The translations under genes and the position numbers were made by a program. The notes beneath the pieces are model-generated. The model had not been told where the DNA came from and did not search any database. It saw only the letters and a list, made by a program, of their open reading frames with translations. A stretch of DNA of 64,000 nucleotides from Taenia hydatigena (lineage: Eukaryota > Platyhelminthes > Cestoda > Cyclophyllidea > Taeniidae), in NCBI GenBank assembly GCA_036345935.2, contig JADWOT020000001.1, positions 30,323,062 through 30,387,061 of the forward strand. Reading direction: 5' to 3'. This document shows positions 1-10,290 of the stretch, one piece after another (positions within the stretch are counted from its first letter, which is position 1; the number at the start of each line of letters is the position of its first letter).

Positions 1-2029
1 ATGATCGGTGCATGTGCTACTTAAGCGCTTGTTTGTTTTGTGCATCGGTCTTGGCTCTGCTATGGATTCTGATACTTATAGAGTGCGTCCGCATCGAAAT
101 CGCTAAATGATGAAAGTAAATGAAAAAAGAAGTGAACAAACAACCTTGGAGAACTGCAGTAAAAGAAGACACAGAACGCTCTGCAATGTGGAATGTTACC
201 TGCCATAACAGTCTTATACAGATGAAAATGCCGCTAACGGCATAACAATATGCTTTGTTTAATCCATATTGTACAAGCAGACACATTTAGACATCATTCA
301 CCTGCCCACTCAAACCTGTTTGTTTTGTGGCTCTGCTAAAAGTGATAAGTAGCAACGACCGAAGGAGGGGTCGGAATTGAACAATGAAGTCAACCGCAAA
401 ACATATTATAAAGGCAATGCAACATAGCATTTGCCTGTTATTTTGCTACTTGAACCAGCCCTACAGAATTTGCTAAGGGAAGCATGAGACTTAACTTAGT
501 ACTAAAGTGACTATGAGTAGCCGGATTGCTGAGAAGTTGGCTGCTCCAAATAATATGATCAGAGCAGTTTCGTGCCGACAGTGCCTCAACAAGTACTTAC
601 CTAAGGAGGAGTAATCGACGCGGTAGAATCGTAGAGATGCTTTTGAAGTGGGTTGAGAAAATGCTGGTACCTATGCCAGCATACTGGCAGTGCAGTCACC
701 TTTGTATGGCTTGTCACATATGTCAATCCGACGACTCTATGCAAAATATGAAGTGATTGAATGTGAGAGCATTTGACTAGTGGGACAGGTGGGCGATGGT
801 TTGATGCTAAGAAGTGAAGTGAAGTCGAGAGGAGACAACCGCAGTGCATATCGGCAATTCTAGTAGATTACAAGTACATTTACTGTTTCCTTCTATTACT
901 TATTCGACTAATCCCGACCACCTCCTACAGGCGACCATCGCTTCCCCACACGTACTCACCTACCCATATAAAGCACCACTGCTTATCCCATTCTCTTTTA
1001 AACGAAGAGCTTCAAAATGGATAGTGAAAATTAGCACTTGATGTGGCAATGCCACGAGGACATCACCAGAGGTGGATGCAGCTGGTAGCTTTGATGCAGA
1101 TTACAGTCGTCTTCCCTCTAGTCTACAATTCGCAGAGGTCATTGCAATGAGTAATTGGGAGTTACACTCAACACTCTTGCCTTCTCAGACATGCCTCCTT
1201 CCTCCACCGGGCTTTCAAGATTGCCCTATTTTGTCGTTCTAGTGCCCCTCTCGTCTTCTAACTACCGCATCATAAGAGCAGCCAGCTGCGATATCGCACG
1301 CTCATGAGCGAAGTAATTCTTTTATTCGGAATATTCATGATAATGAGAATAAATGCAGAAATCGAAATTAAATGCAATCGCACTAAGCCATTCACTATGA
1401 AAATGCTTTTTATACATGGGTTCTGGACGGTTCCTTTACAATTAAATATTTATGCATTGGGATCATGCCAGTTTTACCTGAGCTCTAAGTTTCGCCTAGC
1501 CTAAATGTTAGTCTTTTTGATTTCTGCTCTTTTCACTAGCGAAGGCCAAAGAAAGATTTGCGCTGTGTATTGAACACGAAAACAGAGAACTGGAAAGGAT
1601 CACCTAGTCAAGCATTTTGCTTGAACTCCGCTTTTAAGTGCAGACCAATTTTGATCGAGCAGAGTGGCCACCTCAAAAACACTCTGAGACACAGGAACTA
1701 CAGGTGAAATTTAGGGCAACTTTGTTTTTATTAAAGGATGAGGAGGTAAAAGCTGAATCTTGCGATTTGCTTCGCTTACCAGACGCAGGAATGGGCAAAC
1801 GCACAAAGTGAACTTGGTGGACTTGGATTCTGTTTAGGACTGGTCCCCAATATGTTGATGAGGTCTTTTTCTCTTTGCTTGCTCCATAGCTTGTCATCTA
1901 CTTCGATTCATTACCACCTAACTTAATGTGATTGGCACAACTCAGAGCACAATGACGAGTATTGCATTTGATCAGGCGGAACCATCAAAGAAATTGTGAC
2001 TAGGCGACTTGCGGTAATTGACAGCATGC
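1..2029. other. No gene supported
   Basis: Short open frames occur on both strands, but none shows convincing splice sites, composition or a second copy elsewhere in the window. I see no repeat or RNA gene here. Confidence 0.4.
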
Positions 2030-2190
2030 TCACACCCATTCATCGCACATTGTTTTTAAAGGAGCCTCCGTCACACCCGATTCGGGTGGAGCCACTCAAG
2101 GGACAAAAAATGTCAGAAGAAATGACTAAACAGAACCGGGTACTTGGAGTTTTTGTGTCGGCAGTCATCGCATTCAACTGCCAGTGCGCT
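2030..2190 (+). repeat. Short dispersed repeat, partner inverted at 4.85 kb
   Basis: This stretch matches the reverse complement of about 4,845-4,990. The shared core is a GGAGCC..CACTCAA block around 2,060-2,105. A 91-codon frame crosses it, but the partner does not keep that frame, so I treat it as a small noncoding repeat. Confidence 0.5.
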
Positions 2191-3657
2191 GGTGTAAGGA
2201 ATGAAAGTAGGGCGCATAGGCGGCTGTGTCTAAGATTTATGAAATATGTCAACTGTCTTGATGGACTATAAGTAGCTAGAATGGGCTAGTCAAGATCACA
2301 ATTTGGCTTGACAGAGGGACTACGAAGGTTGAGGGAAAGAGCGACGGGGTCGGTCCTATGTGCAAGTCATGAACCATCGCCTTTCTACGCAGTCTTGCAT
2401 TAACGAACCACTTATCCTTCCGCATGATTCAGTACAATTAAGTGTGTTAGCATGAACTATCCTTGAGGCACGCGTTGCTTGTTTGTTTCTTGAACTACCG
2501 ACGAAAATCAGGAATGAGAGCTTCACACCTGATCAAATAAGCCCCTCTCCGCCTAGGTAAGACCTCACCAGGTACTTAGCAGTAATGAGTATAGAGATTC
2601 TGTTGTACCCAATCCTAGTGTTTCGGTCCCTTAATTCTTTCACTTTTCAACCATTTAGGCTTGCCTCAGTCCATAAATGAAGCTGCTGTTCCTAACAGCA
2701 AAGGCAAAGTAGGTGCATTCATTAAGCTTTAGCGGCTCTTATGAAAAAGATCCGTAATGCGGTGCCTCTGCAGCTTTTCACTGTGTTGTGCAAGAGGAAT
2801 CTTGGCTAAGTTTTGATTTTGACACCTGGCAGAGGTGGCTTAAGCACGAGTAGCTGGTGGACACAAAAGTGCCATTTGGAAACGTTGGTGTAAGGGGATG
2901 TGAATGATGGCAATTTAAACGATACCAACAGTAGCGCAAGAATAGAAAGGGATTTGAAGTCCCAATAGGGAGGTGGAGAAATTTCACACTGTAGAGATTA
3001 GGCATGTCTCGTAGCATCTTCATTACTCCAATTTCTGTTCTACTAGGAACTTTTGGATCAGAGGCATGCAAATAGGCTCTGTCCATTTAAGACTAACAGT
3101 TGATGCGTGCTGTTTACGGCATTCAGATTTGTCACAGGGATTATCCAAGCCAATTTGGATTGCACGATTGCTATCATCGATGTGAGTGGTGGCTTGATGC
3201 GAGACGATGTGCTCTCGTGTACGCATTGAAAGATGATGATGACATCACCCTGATCAATCTGCTTAGGATGAGATTCTACCTGGCTAAAAGTATCCTGCAA
3301 CCTATCATCGAATTCAATGGCTCATTCATCATTCGGGCGCGGAATGGGCAACTGTTGATTCGTTGTATCCAATTGATTCTATGAATTCAGAAACCATTGT
3401 GTTTGAATACGATGACTAGCGAATTAAGCATTCGGGGGTCTTAGTTAACACCCAGGCGCATATCTACCACGACGAATTTCGTTTTACTTACCATCCACTT
3501 TTGGCGCCACTTAATCTCTCCCCAGCCCTTTTTTGAGTCTTCACGCGTATCAACATCAATATTATCAAAGTCTTCTCATCTATTCCTTTTTTTATTCTGA
3601 TCGGCTCCAAGTAGCAATTCGGTTCAGAACCATTTTTACTGATTGTTCAATTTCCAT
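2191..3657. other. No gene supported; two medium open frames
   Basis: Open frames of 94 codons (+, 3,100-3,384) and 102 codons (-, 2,778-3,086) overlap no recognisable splice pattern and have no second copy in the window. Either could be chance. Nothing else is visible. Confidence 0.35.
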
Positions 3658-3864
3658 TCACCTTATAGTCATCCAACCTTCACTGAATCTAGGGTTAAGG
3701 CACACATTCATTGGGCCCATCCATGCACTAATCCGTTCCTGATCTGGGTCTTTCCATAAACACGCGAAGTCAAGGTCAACGAAGGATGACTCGCTTCCCA
3801 CAACAGTGGTCGCTTTTACCACTTCATTCAAATAGTTTCTCATTTTCTGGGGTGTCCTTTTATG
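3658..3864 (-). CDS. Putative exon, unknown protein
   Basis: On the minus strand a frame runs from just after a TAG that could serve as an acceptor (..TCTAG) to a stop at 3,658. It includes Met at 3,843, and the residues look protein-like (for example KMRNYLNEVV near the start and MGPMNVCLNP near the end). There is no second copy to test conservation and no family I recognise. It may be a last exon or a chance frame. Confidence 0.25.
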   Translation of the reverse strand, partial: HKRTPQKMRNYLNEVVKATTVVGSESSFVDLDFACLWKDPDQERISAWMGPMNVCLNPRFSEGWMTIR

Positions 3865-4844
3865 CTAGACTGGAAGGTGAATGTGTTCCTCATCAAAACT
3901 TTGTACTATCGGTCGATCAGTGCAGGCTCTGAATGTCGGTATTTATTTATTGTCTGTCATTCTTTGTGTCGCTTGATTTGCCCTATGGTAGCATGACTAT
4001 GTGAAATCGGAGGTCAAACATAATATCAAGACCGTGTAATGTTATCTCAAAGAAAAGTGAATTATTGTCTGCCCTTATTAACCTAAAAGAACTTATGCGC
4101 CAAAAGTTAAGATTGAGGCCCTCCTTTTCTTGTGCGTTAATGCTTCTCTAGCCCAGTAGCTATGAAGGAGCTCATGACTACCGGATTAAGGTTGTGCTCG
4201 AAATGTCGCGATGCTTGAAAGTGTTGCGCGATTCCACCTCTTACCACCTGCTCTGCAATAAGAGGACAGTAAACTTGTAAGGTTATTTAATTTACGGGGC
4301 CACATCATGCCTACTTAGTGGAGCATGAGATAAAGAGGAATGTAAGATGACAAAAGTTCAGCTCTACATCTTATATCTTGCTTTAACTTCCTCGAGGGTT
4401 AAAGTCCTCAGACCGACAGATGGGTCGCTGGACCAATGCATGCTCAGGGCAGTGGGCAAAAATGCCATAGTGAGGCATTATGAATGGATTGTTAAAAAAT
4501 AATGCTTACTGTCGGAAGACAAGAGGGCTAAAGAGCACAATAGAATCGCTGAACTAATCGCTCCTGGCAACAACAAAGCAAAGTGCGCCCTGAGGGCAGC
4601 CTTTGGCTGTCACCCTTAAATGGACTAAGCAAATGCAGAGGAATGACTCTATGACTCTATGAAGAGATCATGGTTCATGACTCGCAAGCAGAGCCGAGTA
4701 TGTAGCTGCTCTTATTCGGTCTGTGTGCTCACTCTCTGATGTCAAATTGTGCCTCTGCACTCTTATAACTGTTAACAACTAGCTGAAAGCTTAGGCATTG
4801 TCACCTTTGGGTTTTAGGTTGTTTTCCTGCCCTAAAGCATTAGC
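3865..4844. other. No gene supported
   Basis: No open frame, splice pattern, repeat or RNA fold caught my eye on either strand. Confidence 0.4.
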
Positions 4845-4990
4845 AGTTGAATGAATGACTGATGACACGAAGAATGCAATTGTCTGACTCTGTTAAGCCA
4901 AACGACACGTGACTCTTGTGTCTGTTATCGGTTCTTGAGTGGCTCCACCTAATTTGGGTGTGACGGGGGCGCCTTGAAATGCGGAGCACA
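4845..4990 (-). repeat. Inverted partner of the 2.03 kb repeat
   Basis: Reverse-complement match to 2,030-2,190, including GCAGTTGAATG at one end and TTGAGTGGCTCCACC in the middle. The copies are diverged with small indels. Confidence 0.5.
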
Positions 4991-5870
4991 ATAGCTCTGG
5001 TGTAGGTATGCGTTCCATTACCACAAACTGTGCTCAAAGATGCGTCATTTTACTGAGCGTGGTCGCAGGGAGATAAGGTGAATGATAAGCAAGGTTGTAA
5101 AGGCTGTTTTAATTCTCATAGCCATTTTCCTTCACTTCAGGGGGAACACTTTTTATACGAAATAATCTTCTTACATTTCAATGCTTTCTATACTTCTGAA
5201 ACTTTAAGGTACAATCTCTAACACTTTACAGCATTCCACAGAGGTGGTAACCATTTTAAAACGACATGGTCACCATTTGAATACAAACTGTCTGAGGCAA
5301 ACCGTGACATTTGACTCATATTGGCTAGTATCTTAATACTACCGTAAGGCACCCAAACAATGCATTCCAATTCAATTTTGGACAATTGTGCACTTGAAAT
5401 TAATTTCATTGACTTTCGCCGCAAAAGCTCAACTCACTGTCCACGAATGTAATCATATCCCTGAGTAAAGAGCTAACTTGTTGTTGCAGTGAGTAAGGTG
5501 TCCTTGCATCCTGCTGTGCTACGACTTCTCCAATTCGCTTTCCGGTTCAAATAGCTCATGTCTATGCCAGTAAAGGTAATGGGACATCAGAATATTAATT
5601 GTCAGGAGTCACTATATTGTTGCTGCTCAACTGGCACATTTATTTCACACACACGCACACACACGTTAACACGGAGCAGTCGCCACTGCTCACGTCAGTG
5701 CTCACATCGAAGATGTGTTCACACAGGAGCACGCATTGGCTGTCAGCCCTTCGAGTGTGCAGTCGTCAGCTAATAAGAGGCTTGAGGCAGTGGTAAGTGC
5801 TGGTTAAATGATGGCATCCAAGTAGTTAGCGCACACCATGAAATGGTTCACCGTGGTCAATTGTAGCTGA
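4991..5870. other. Intergenic, with CA microsatellite
   Basis: There is no supported gene. An imperfect CA tract lies at about 5,646-5,664. The last part would be the upstream region of the ancestral hsp70 copy. Confidence 0.4.
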
Positions 5871-5877
5871 TATAAAG
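5871..5877 (+). promoter_or_regulatory. TATA box of the hsp70 copy
   Basis: TATAAAG lies 76 nt before the hsp70-like ATG, a plausible spacing for a TATA promoter with a short intronless leader. I could not identify clear heat-shock elements upstream. With the gene broken, activity is uncertain. Confidence 0.4.
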
Positions 5878-5946
5878 GGCTGCAAAGACTGTAAAGATCA
5901 TCTTCATCAGACTGGAAGTGTTACCGTTTGTGCATTTCGCGAAAGA

Positions 5947-7000
5947 ATGTCAACGGGTTTGCCATTGGTATCGACTTGGGAACAACGTTCTCGTGCGTTG
6001 GTGTTGTCCAGAACGGCAGGGTTGAAATTATCGCCAATGATCAGGGCAACCGCACAACGCCGAGTTGTGTTGCTTTTACGGATCGGGAATGCCTCGTCGG
6101 TGAGGCCGCGATGAGGCAGGCAGTCATGAACCCTACCAACACAGTGTTTGATGTGAAGCGTCTGATTGGACGCCGTTTTAAAGACTGGGCTGTACAGGTC
6201 GACGTAAAGCGCTGGCCTTATACAGTGATAAATTCCGAAAAAAATACCGAAGATTGAAGTGCAGCACTGTGGTAAGGCAAAGCGTTTCATTGCAGAGCAG
6301 ATCTCGTCCATGGTGTTATCGAAGATGAAGGAGACAGCGGAGGCATACTTGGGCGAAAAGGTGACGAATGCTGTTATCACAGTGCCAGCATACTTTAATG
6401 GCGATCAGCGTCGGGCCACGATCGATGCTGGGAAACTGGCGGGCTTGAATGTGTTGCGCCTCATCAATGAGCCAACTGCAGCCGCCATCGCCTACGGAAT
6501 GGACAAGAGATTCGACAGGCAGCGCAACGTGCTCGTCTTTGATTGGGGTGGTGGCACCTTCGACGTGTCCATCATGTCGATAGCGAAAGGTAAATTTGAG
6601 GTAAAGGCGGTTGTTGGTGACACGCATCTGGGCGGTGAATGTGCGATTTGCATGACTTAACAGTTGTGTCTTGAAGCAGTTGCGTCTCAAAAAGCAAATT
6701 GGTCGAATGTCCAAGGAGGTTAGTCTATTATTATTGGCGTGGAGGAGAGCTCAAAGGCCACAGACCGAACAAAAATGGCACATTGAAGATGGAAGAGGGA
6801 AAGGAGCGAAGTGTCGACGCCAATAATAATAGACTAACCTCCTTGGACATTCGACCAATTTGCTTTTCGAGGCGCATCTGCTTCAAGATACAACTGTTAA
6901 GTCATGCAAATCGCACATTCACCGCCCGGATGTGTGTCACCGCCAACCGCCTTTACCTCAAATTTACATTTCTCTATTGACATGATGGACACGTCGAAGG
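5947..7000 (+). pseudogene. Cytosolic Hsp70 pseudogene, truncated and folded back
   Basis: Translation shows the N-terminal ATPase half of Hsp70: GIDLGTT (phosphate loop), [30 protein letters not shown] and GDTHLGGE. The ATG at 5,947 is out of frame with the body by one missing base after codon 3. A second frame change falls in the A-run at 6,238-6,244 and creates a stop at 6,255-6,257. Homology stops after HLGGE near 6,645, about a third of the family length. From 6,817 the tail returns as an inverted copy. Hsp70 is an ATP-driven chaperone; this copy cannot make one. Tapeworm genomes are reported to carry many such copies. Confidence 0.92.
6557..7000. repeat. Hairpin: 184-nt inverted repeat with 76-nt spacer
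   Basis: The arm 6,557-6,740 (end of the Hsp70 homology plus about 95 nt of following sequence) is repeated as its reverse complement at 6,817-7,000. The spacer is 6,741-6,816. The outer end of the right arm is joined directly to the first-exon remnant of family P. Arms differ at scattered positions, so the event is not brand new. Confidence 0.9.
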
Positions 7001-7841
7001 CGCTGAACCTACTCACATGGTCCTACCTGTGGGCAATTGTTGGTATCGCTGGAACCCTTGTCGACTGTAAGTGTGTCCGTTTCGCTAATAAATCTGCTGC
7101 CTTGTAGATGTGACAAGAAGGGAAGGCGCTTAGTTGGTGTTGAGGCTAGACCCTGAGTGCGCCACCACCGAAGGCTGCCACCGGCCTCAGTGGACCGGGA
7201 TGCAACTAGTTTTGCAATGTTTCTCCTTCGTGACGAGGAGGTTGCACCGGCCACAGAGGCCGTGTGTCTAGGCACCGATCCAAGTGAGTCTCACTCCCTT
7301 CTTTCCCTCCTCCTCCTCCTCCTCCTCCTCCTCCTCCTCCTCTGCATAATGGTCAAGTCACTTTGTAGGAGTTGTAGAGCGTCTTTGGCTCAAGACTTAC
7401 TTCATGCTTCTGTGCTCAATCACTTGGTCCATAATTGCTTGCAGACTCAGCATACGTCCTTCAACTGTCTTGCTTTTATTGTTTGGGCAGCTAGCAGTAG
7501 CATTAGCGTTGCTTTCACTTTAGACCACCTAATTTACAGGCATTAACCACATCGGCATGGTTTTGTTCCTTCTTTTAGCTGGGCGCTGGTGGCGAGAGTG
7601 GAATGCTCAATACCCCCGTAAGCTCCTCGCACTCATCCACTCTCCTCCTCCCCCTCCTCCTCCTCATTTTGCATCCTCATCCTTCTCTTCTTCCATTGGT
7701 TATTTTAGGACCAAAACACCAACCCGGAGTAAGAAGAGGACGCGCAGGAAGATGGCGCATCTTCTGCTGTCTAAGTTGTTAGGGATCATTCGCCTCGTCT
7801 CTTTTCCCCCTCTCCCTATCCCTCTTCCCCACACCCCATAG
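7001..7841 (+). pseudogene. Family P membrane-protein pseudogene (copy 1)
   Basis: This matches the intact gene at 54,482-55,556 exon by exon. Exon 1 remnant is 7,001-7,066, exon 2 7,108-7,283, exon 3 7,445-7,617 and exon 4 7,709-7,841. The splice sites survive, including a 41-nt first intron ending in CTGCCTTGTAG. Exon 2 has lost about 22 nt, giving a frameshift and a TAG, plus a TGA after ARP. Exon 3 has a one-base insertion and a nonsense codon where the intact copy reads HYP. Exon 4 remains open. The 5' part is replaced by the hsp70 hairpin. Confidence 0.85.
7307..7341 (+). repeat. CTC trinucleotide repeat
   Basis: About a dozen CTC units lie in the second intron of the P pseudogene. The intact gene has a much shorter CTC run at the equivalent place. 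Confidence 0.85.
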
Positions 7842-8612
7842 CATGATTGTATCGTGCTAACAGAGTTTTGTCATGGCAATACCCTCTTTTTGCCTTCTAT
7901 GTGGGCTGGATGAGGTGGATGGCAATGAGACGAGCATCGGTGGACTGGGTGGTTGTGTGGGTGTGAGAGGCGCCACCACATTAAAATATTGGTCAACAAT
8001 GTCAACTTTAGTGAGAAATGAGTGAACAGGGTTGTCAGCGACCCAGCTTACCTACTATGCGACAGGCAATCGGTAATATGGCAACTTGATGGGCATACAC
8101 ATACCTGAAGTGCTCTTTCCACCTCGCATCTCCCCTTGCCTCTCGATTCAACATCGGCTGCCATGATATTCTGATGCTTCACACCTTGCATAAGGCCGCC
8201 GAATTTGTGCAATGACAAGTTGAAATAGAGCAATCGGCCAGCCATCGAATGAGCATAAACACAAAGGAGGGACTGAACCATAGCTTAGCAATGACCAGGG
8301 CGCACTATCTCTCGCAAGCAACGATTCGCAAGAGTAATCCCTCCCATACCGCAACATAACGGCTACGGTTTGATAACGAATGCAAACAGGTCTGATAATA
8401 GATGAGTAGACTCATTCACAAAATCGTTTCCAAGCCATCCTTTCCACCCTGCCGTGAGTAGCCAGGATATGAGTTCGCCTCACTGGGCCAATGCAAGATG
8501 TCAAGTAATAATTGTGAGATCAAATAACTCACTTTTAGCAGTACCACATTTCAATAGCCAAAGCAGCTCTAAGTATGCACATCACAATCTCAGTTAAATA
8601 TAAATTCGGTGC
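7842..8612. other. Duplicated intergenic block
   Basis: This corresponds base by base, with divergence, to about 55,557-56,600 in the same orientation. It contains no gene I can support; the 124-codon frame at 55,816 is not preserved here. Confidence 0.55.
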
Positions 8613-8944
8613 TTAAAATATTTGCGCTAAAATATGTATTGTTGCATTTATCATTATGCGTGGCATCGCTAACCCACTAATGCGGTCTCGTAAATTTTGA
8701 TACAAGTATAAAATTGAATTAGTTATGTTTTCTAATGCGTTACTCTTATCACCCAAATCATTCCCTGCTTTTAATTGTCGTTTCCATGACCACAATTGAC
8801 GCTTCGCTGTAAGGTGACGACGCGGTGGTTTGACTGACATTTCTGCTGACTCAACGTCTTCTCGTGCGGTGATGGCGATTTCTCGCATTGAATCATTGTT
8901 ACCGACAAACAAAAGGGCTACCAAGTTCGTGTGTGCATTATTTG
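8613..8944 (-). CDS. Family M exon, copy 1 (unknown protein)
   Basis: A terminal-type exon follows an acceptor (ATTACTGCAG) at 8,945 and stays open for 109 codons to the stop at 8,613. Its core (ESAEMSVK, then KRQLWSWKRQLK) matches exons at 36,109-36,317 (+) and 56,683-56,936 (-), which read ESTEMSIK and GKQRQLCSWRRQVK. The three copies keep frame in the core but end differently. The family is unknown to me; the product is basic and apparently soluble. It converges on the P pseudogene, as at 55-57 kb. Confidence 0.5.
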
Positions 8945-9076
8945 CTGCAGTAATATATTTGAAGCATTTTGTTTAGTAAGTTTGTTTTTATTTGACCCAA
9001 TTATGATATTTGCTAGTGTGGATAGCTGCTGCAGATGAGCCGACCTTACCAAGTTGAGGCTGACTGGATGTAATTG

Positions 9077-9236
9077 TCATGCGAACAGCACCATCAATGC
9101 GAGTTGATGGGAAAGAGATGACGTTGCGAAGCTGGTTGCGTTATGGTCCACTGAGGCCGACGGCAGCTTCTGTTGATGGCGTCTGCACGGTCTCACCTCT
9201 ACTCCAACTGAGCACCGGTCGAGCTCCCTCGAATCA
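9077..9236 (-). pseudogene. Diverged P'-type exon 2
   Basis: The minus strand reads CSVGVEVRP...ASVDHNATSFATSSL and then a TGA. This is clearly related to P exon 2 (RRSVGVEARP...ASVDRETTSFAISSL). A stop upstream and no clear acceptor suggest a decayed exon. It precedes the M exon at 8,944 in the same order and strand as at 57.3-56.7 kb. Confidence 0.55.
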
Positions 9237-9299
9237 CCTTCCTTCGTTATCAGGTGTACAAGGCGATGTAATTATTAGCCAAGTAGGGAGGGAGTGAAG

Positions 9300-10092
9300 C
9301 TCATTGCACTGCTCCAATTGAGCAACGCGAAGCACGCGTACGCAAGTAAAGCTCACATTCCGGCCACGTTGAAGGGTCCATGTGGGGTGACCAGCAGGTA
9401 ACCCAAATGTTGTTAAGAGCAATCCCCTCAATTTACTCAAACAATGCATCAACACACTCTCAAAGGCATGTGTTTTTCAGGTCCCAGTTCTCACTGTCAT
9501 AATGAGGACATAGTCTCCTTCCTTGAGGTCAGGGCAGCACTGACCACAGGGACAAGGAGGAAAGCACAGTTGTAGACGCTTAATCGGGCGTCTTTGGCAC
9601 CTCTGGATGTATCGGTCATGGTTACGAGCCAGATGCTGATGTTGATATTGACTGCGTTGTTGATGGGAGATTCTCGGACGTAGAGTATCGGTAGGAAATC
9701 AAATGCCTCTCTATATAGTCGCCCAAAAGACGAAGTGCAGTGTCGTTGCTGGTTCTGCTGTCATCACATCGGCACTTACTAATGATGATGGATCGCTGCC
9801 TGTTTCGGTATATCGGCATAACTGAAGTAGATGTGATAGACTGAACCGTTCTCTTGGGCCAAAAGCATTTGATGGATGCTCACCCTTATGCACAAGTATC
9901 ATCATTCACCTTCGAGCGAGGTGTGTTCTCTGTCAAACGAGCTCAAACTTTATCACTATACCTTATTTGCTATATCGCCGTTGAAATTTGTCCCCTACTT
10001 GTTCTTCCTCTTTTCATCCCGAGGAAGACAAAAGCCAAGAAGGGAGAGACAGGCGCTGAACTCATTGCACACCTTTCGAACGCGTTTACATA
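9300..10092. other. No gene supported
   Basis: Overlapping frames of 60-110 codons around 9,850-10,210 lack splice support or a second copy. I see nothing else here. Confidence 0.35.
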
Positions 10093-10290
10093 ATGCTGCC
10101 ATTGTATCCGGCAATTGCACAGGATGGAGCACACCGCTTCGGCTGGATGCAATTCGTCCCTCAGTGCTTCAAGTTGGATTTAGCTCACTGTTTCTCTCTG
10201 CTATGTAGTGTTCACCACCCATTCATTACTTTACTGGATCCTTGTAAGGTCGTGTTATTGGCAGTGAGAGATCCAGATTTATCGGTCTGA
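10093..10290 (+). CDS. Small ORF, uncertain
   Basis: An ATG-initiated 65-codon frame begins MLPLYPAIAQDG and contains an internal acceptor-like GCACAG and a donor-like TGTAAGG. It has no second copy and no recognisable family, so it may be chance. Confidence 0.15.
   Translation: MLPLYPAIAQDGAHRFGWMQFVPQCFKLDLAHCFSLLCSVHHPFITLLDPCKVVLLAVRDPDLSV

Noticed and set aside
5907..6714. Long minus-strand frames (157 and 132 codons) opposite hsp70
   Set aside because: They are antisense to a clear Hsp70 reading. Hsp70 codon bias commonly leaves the opposite strand open.
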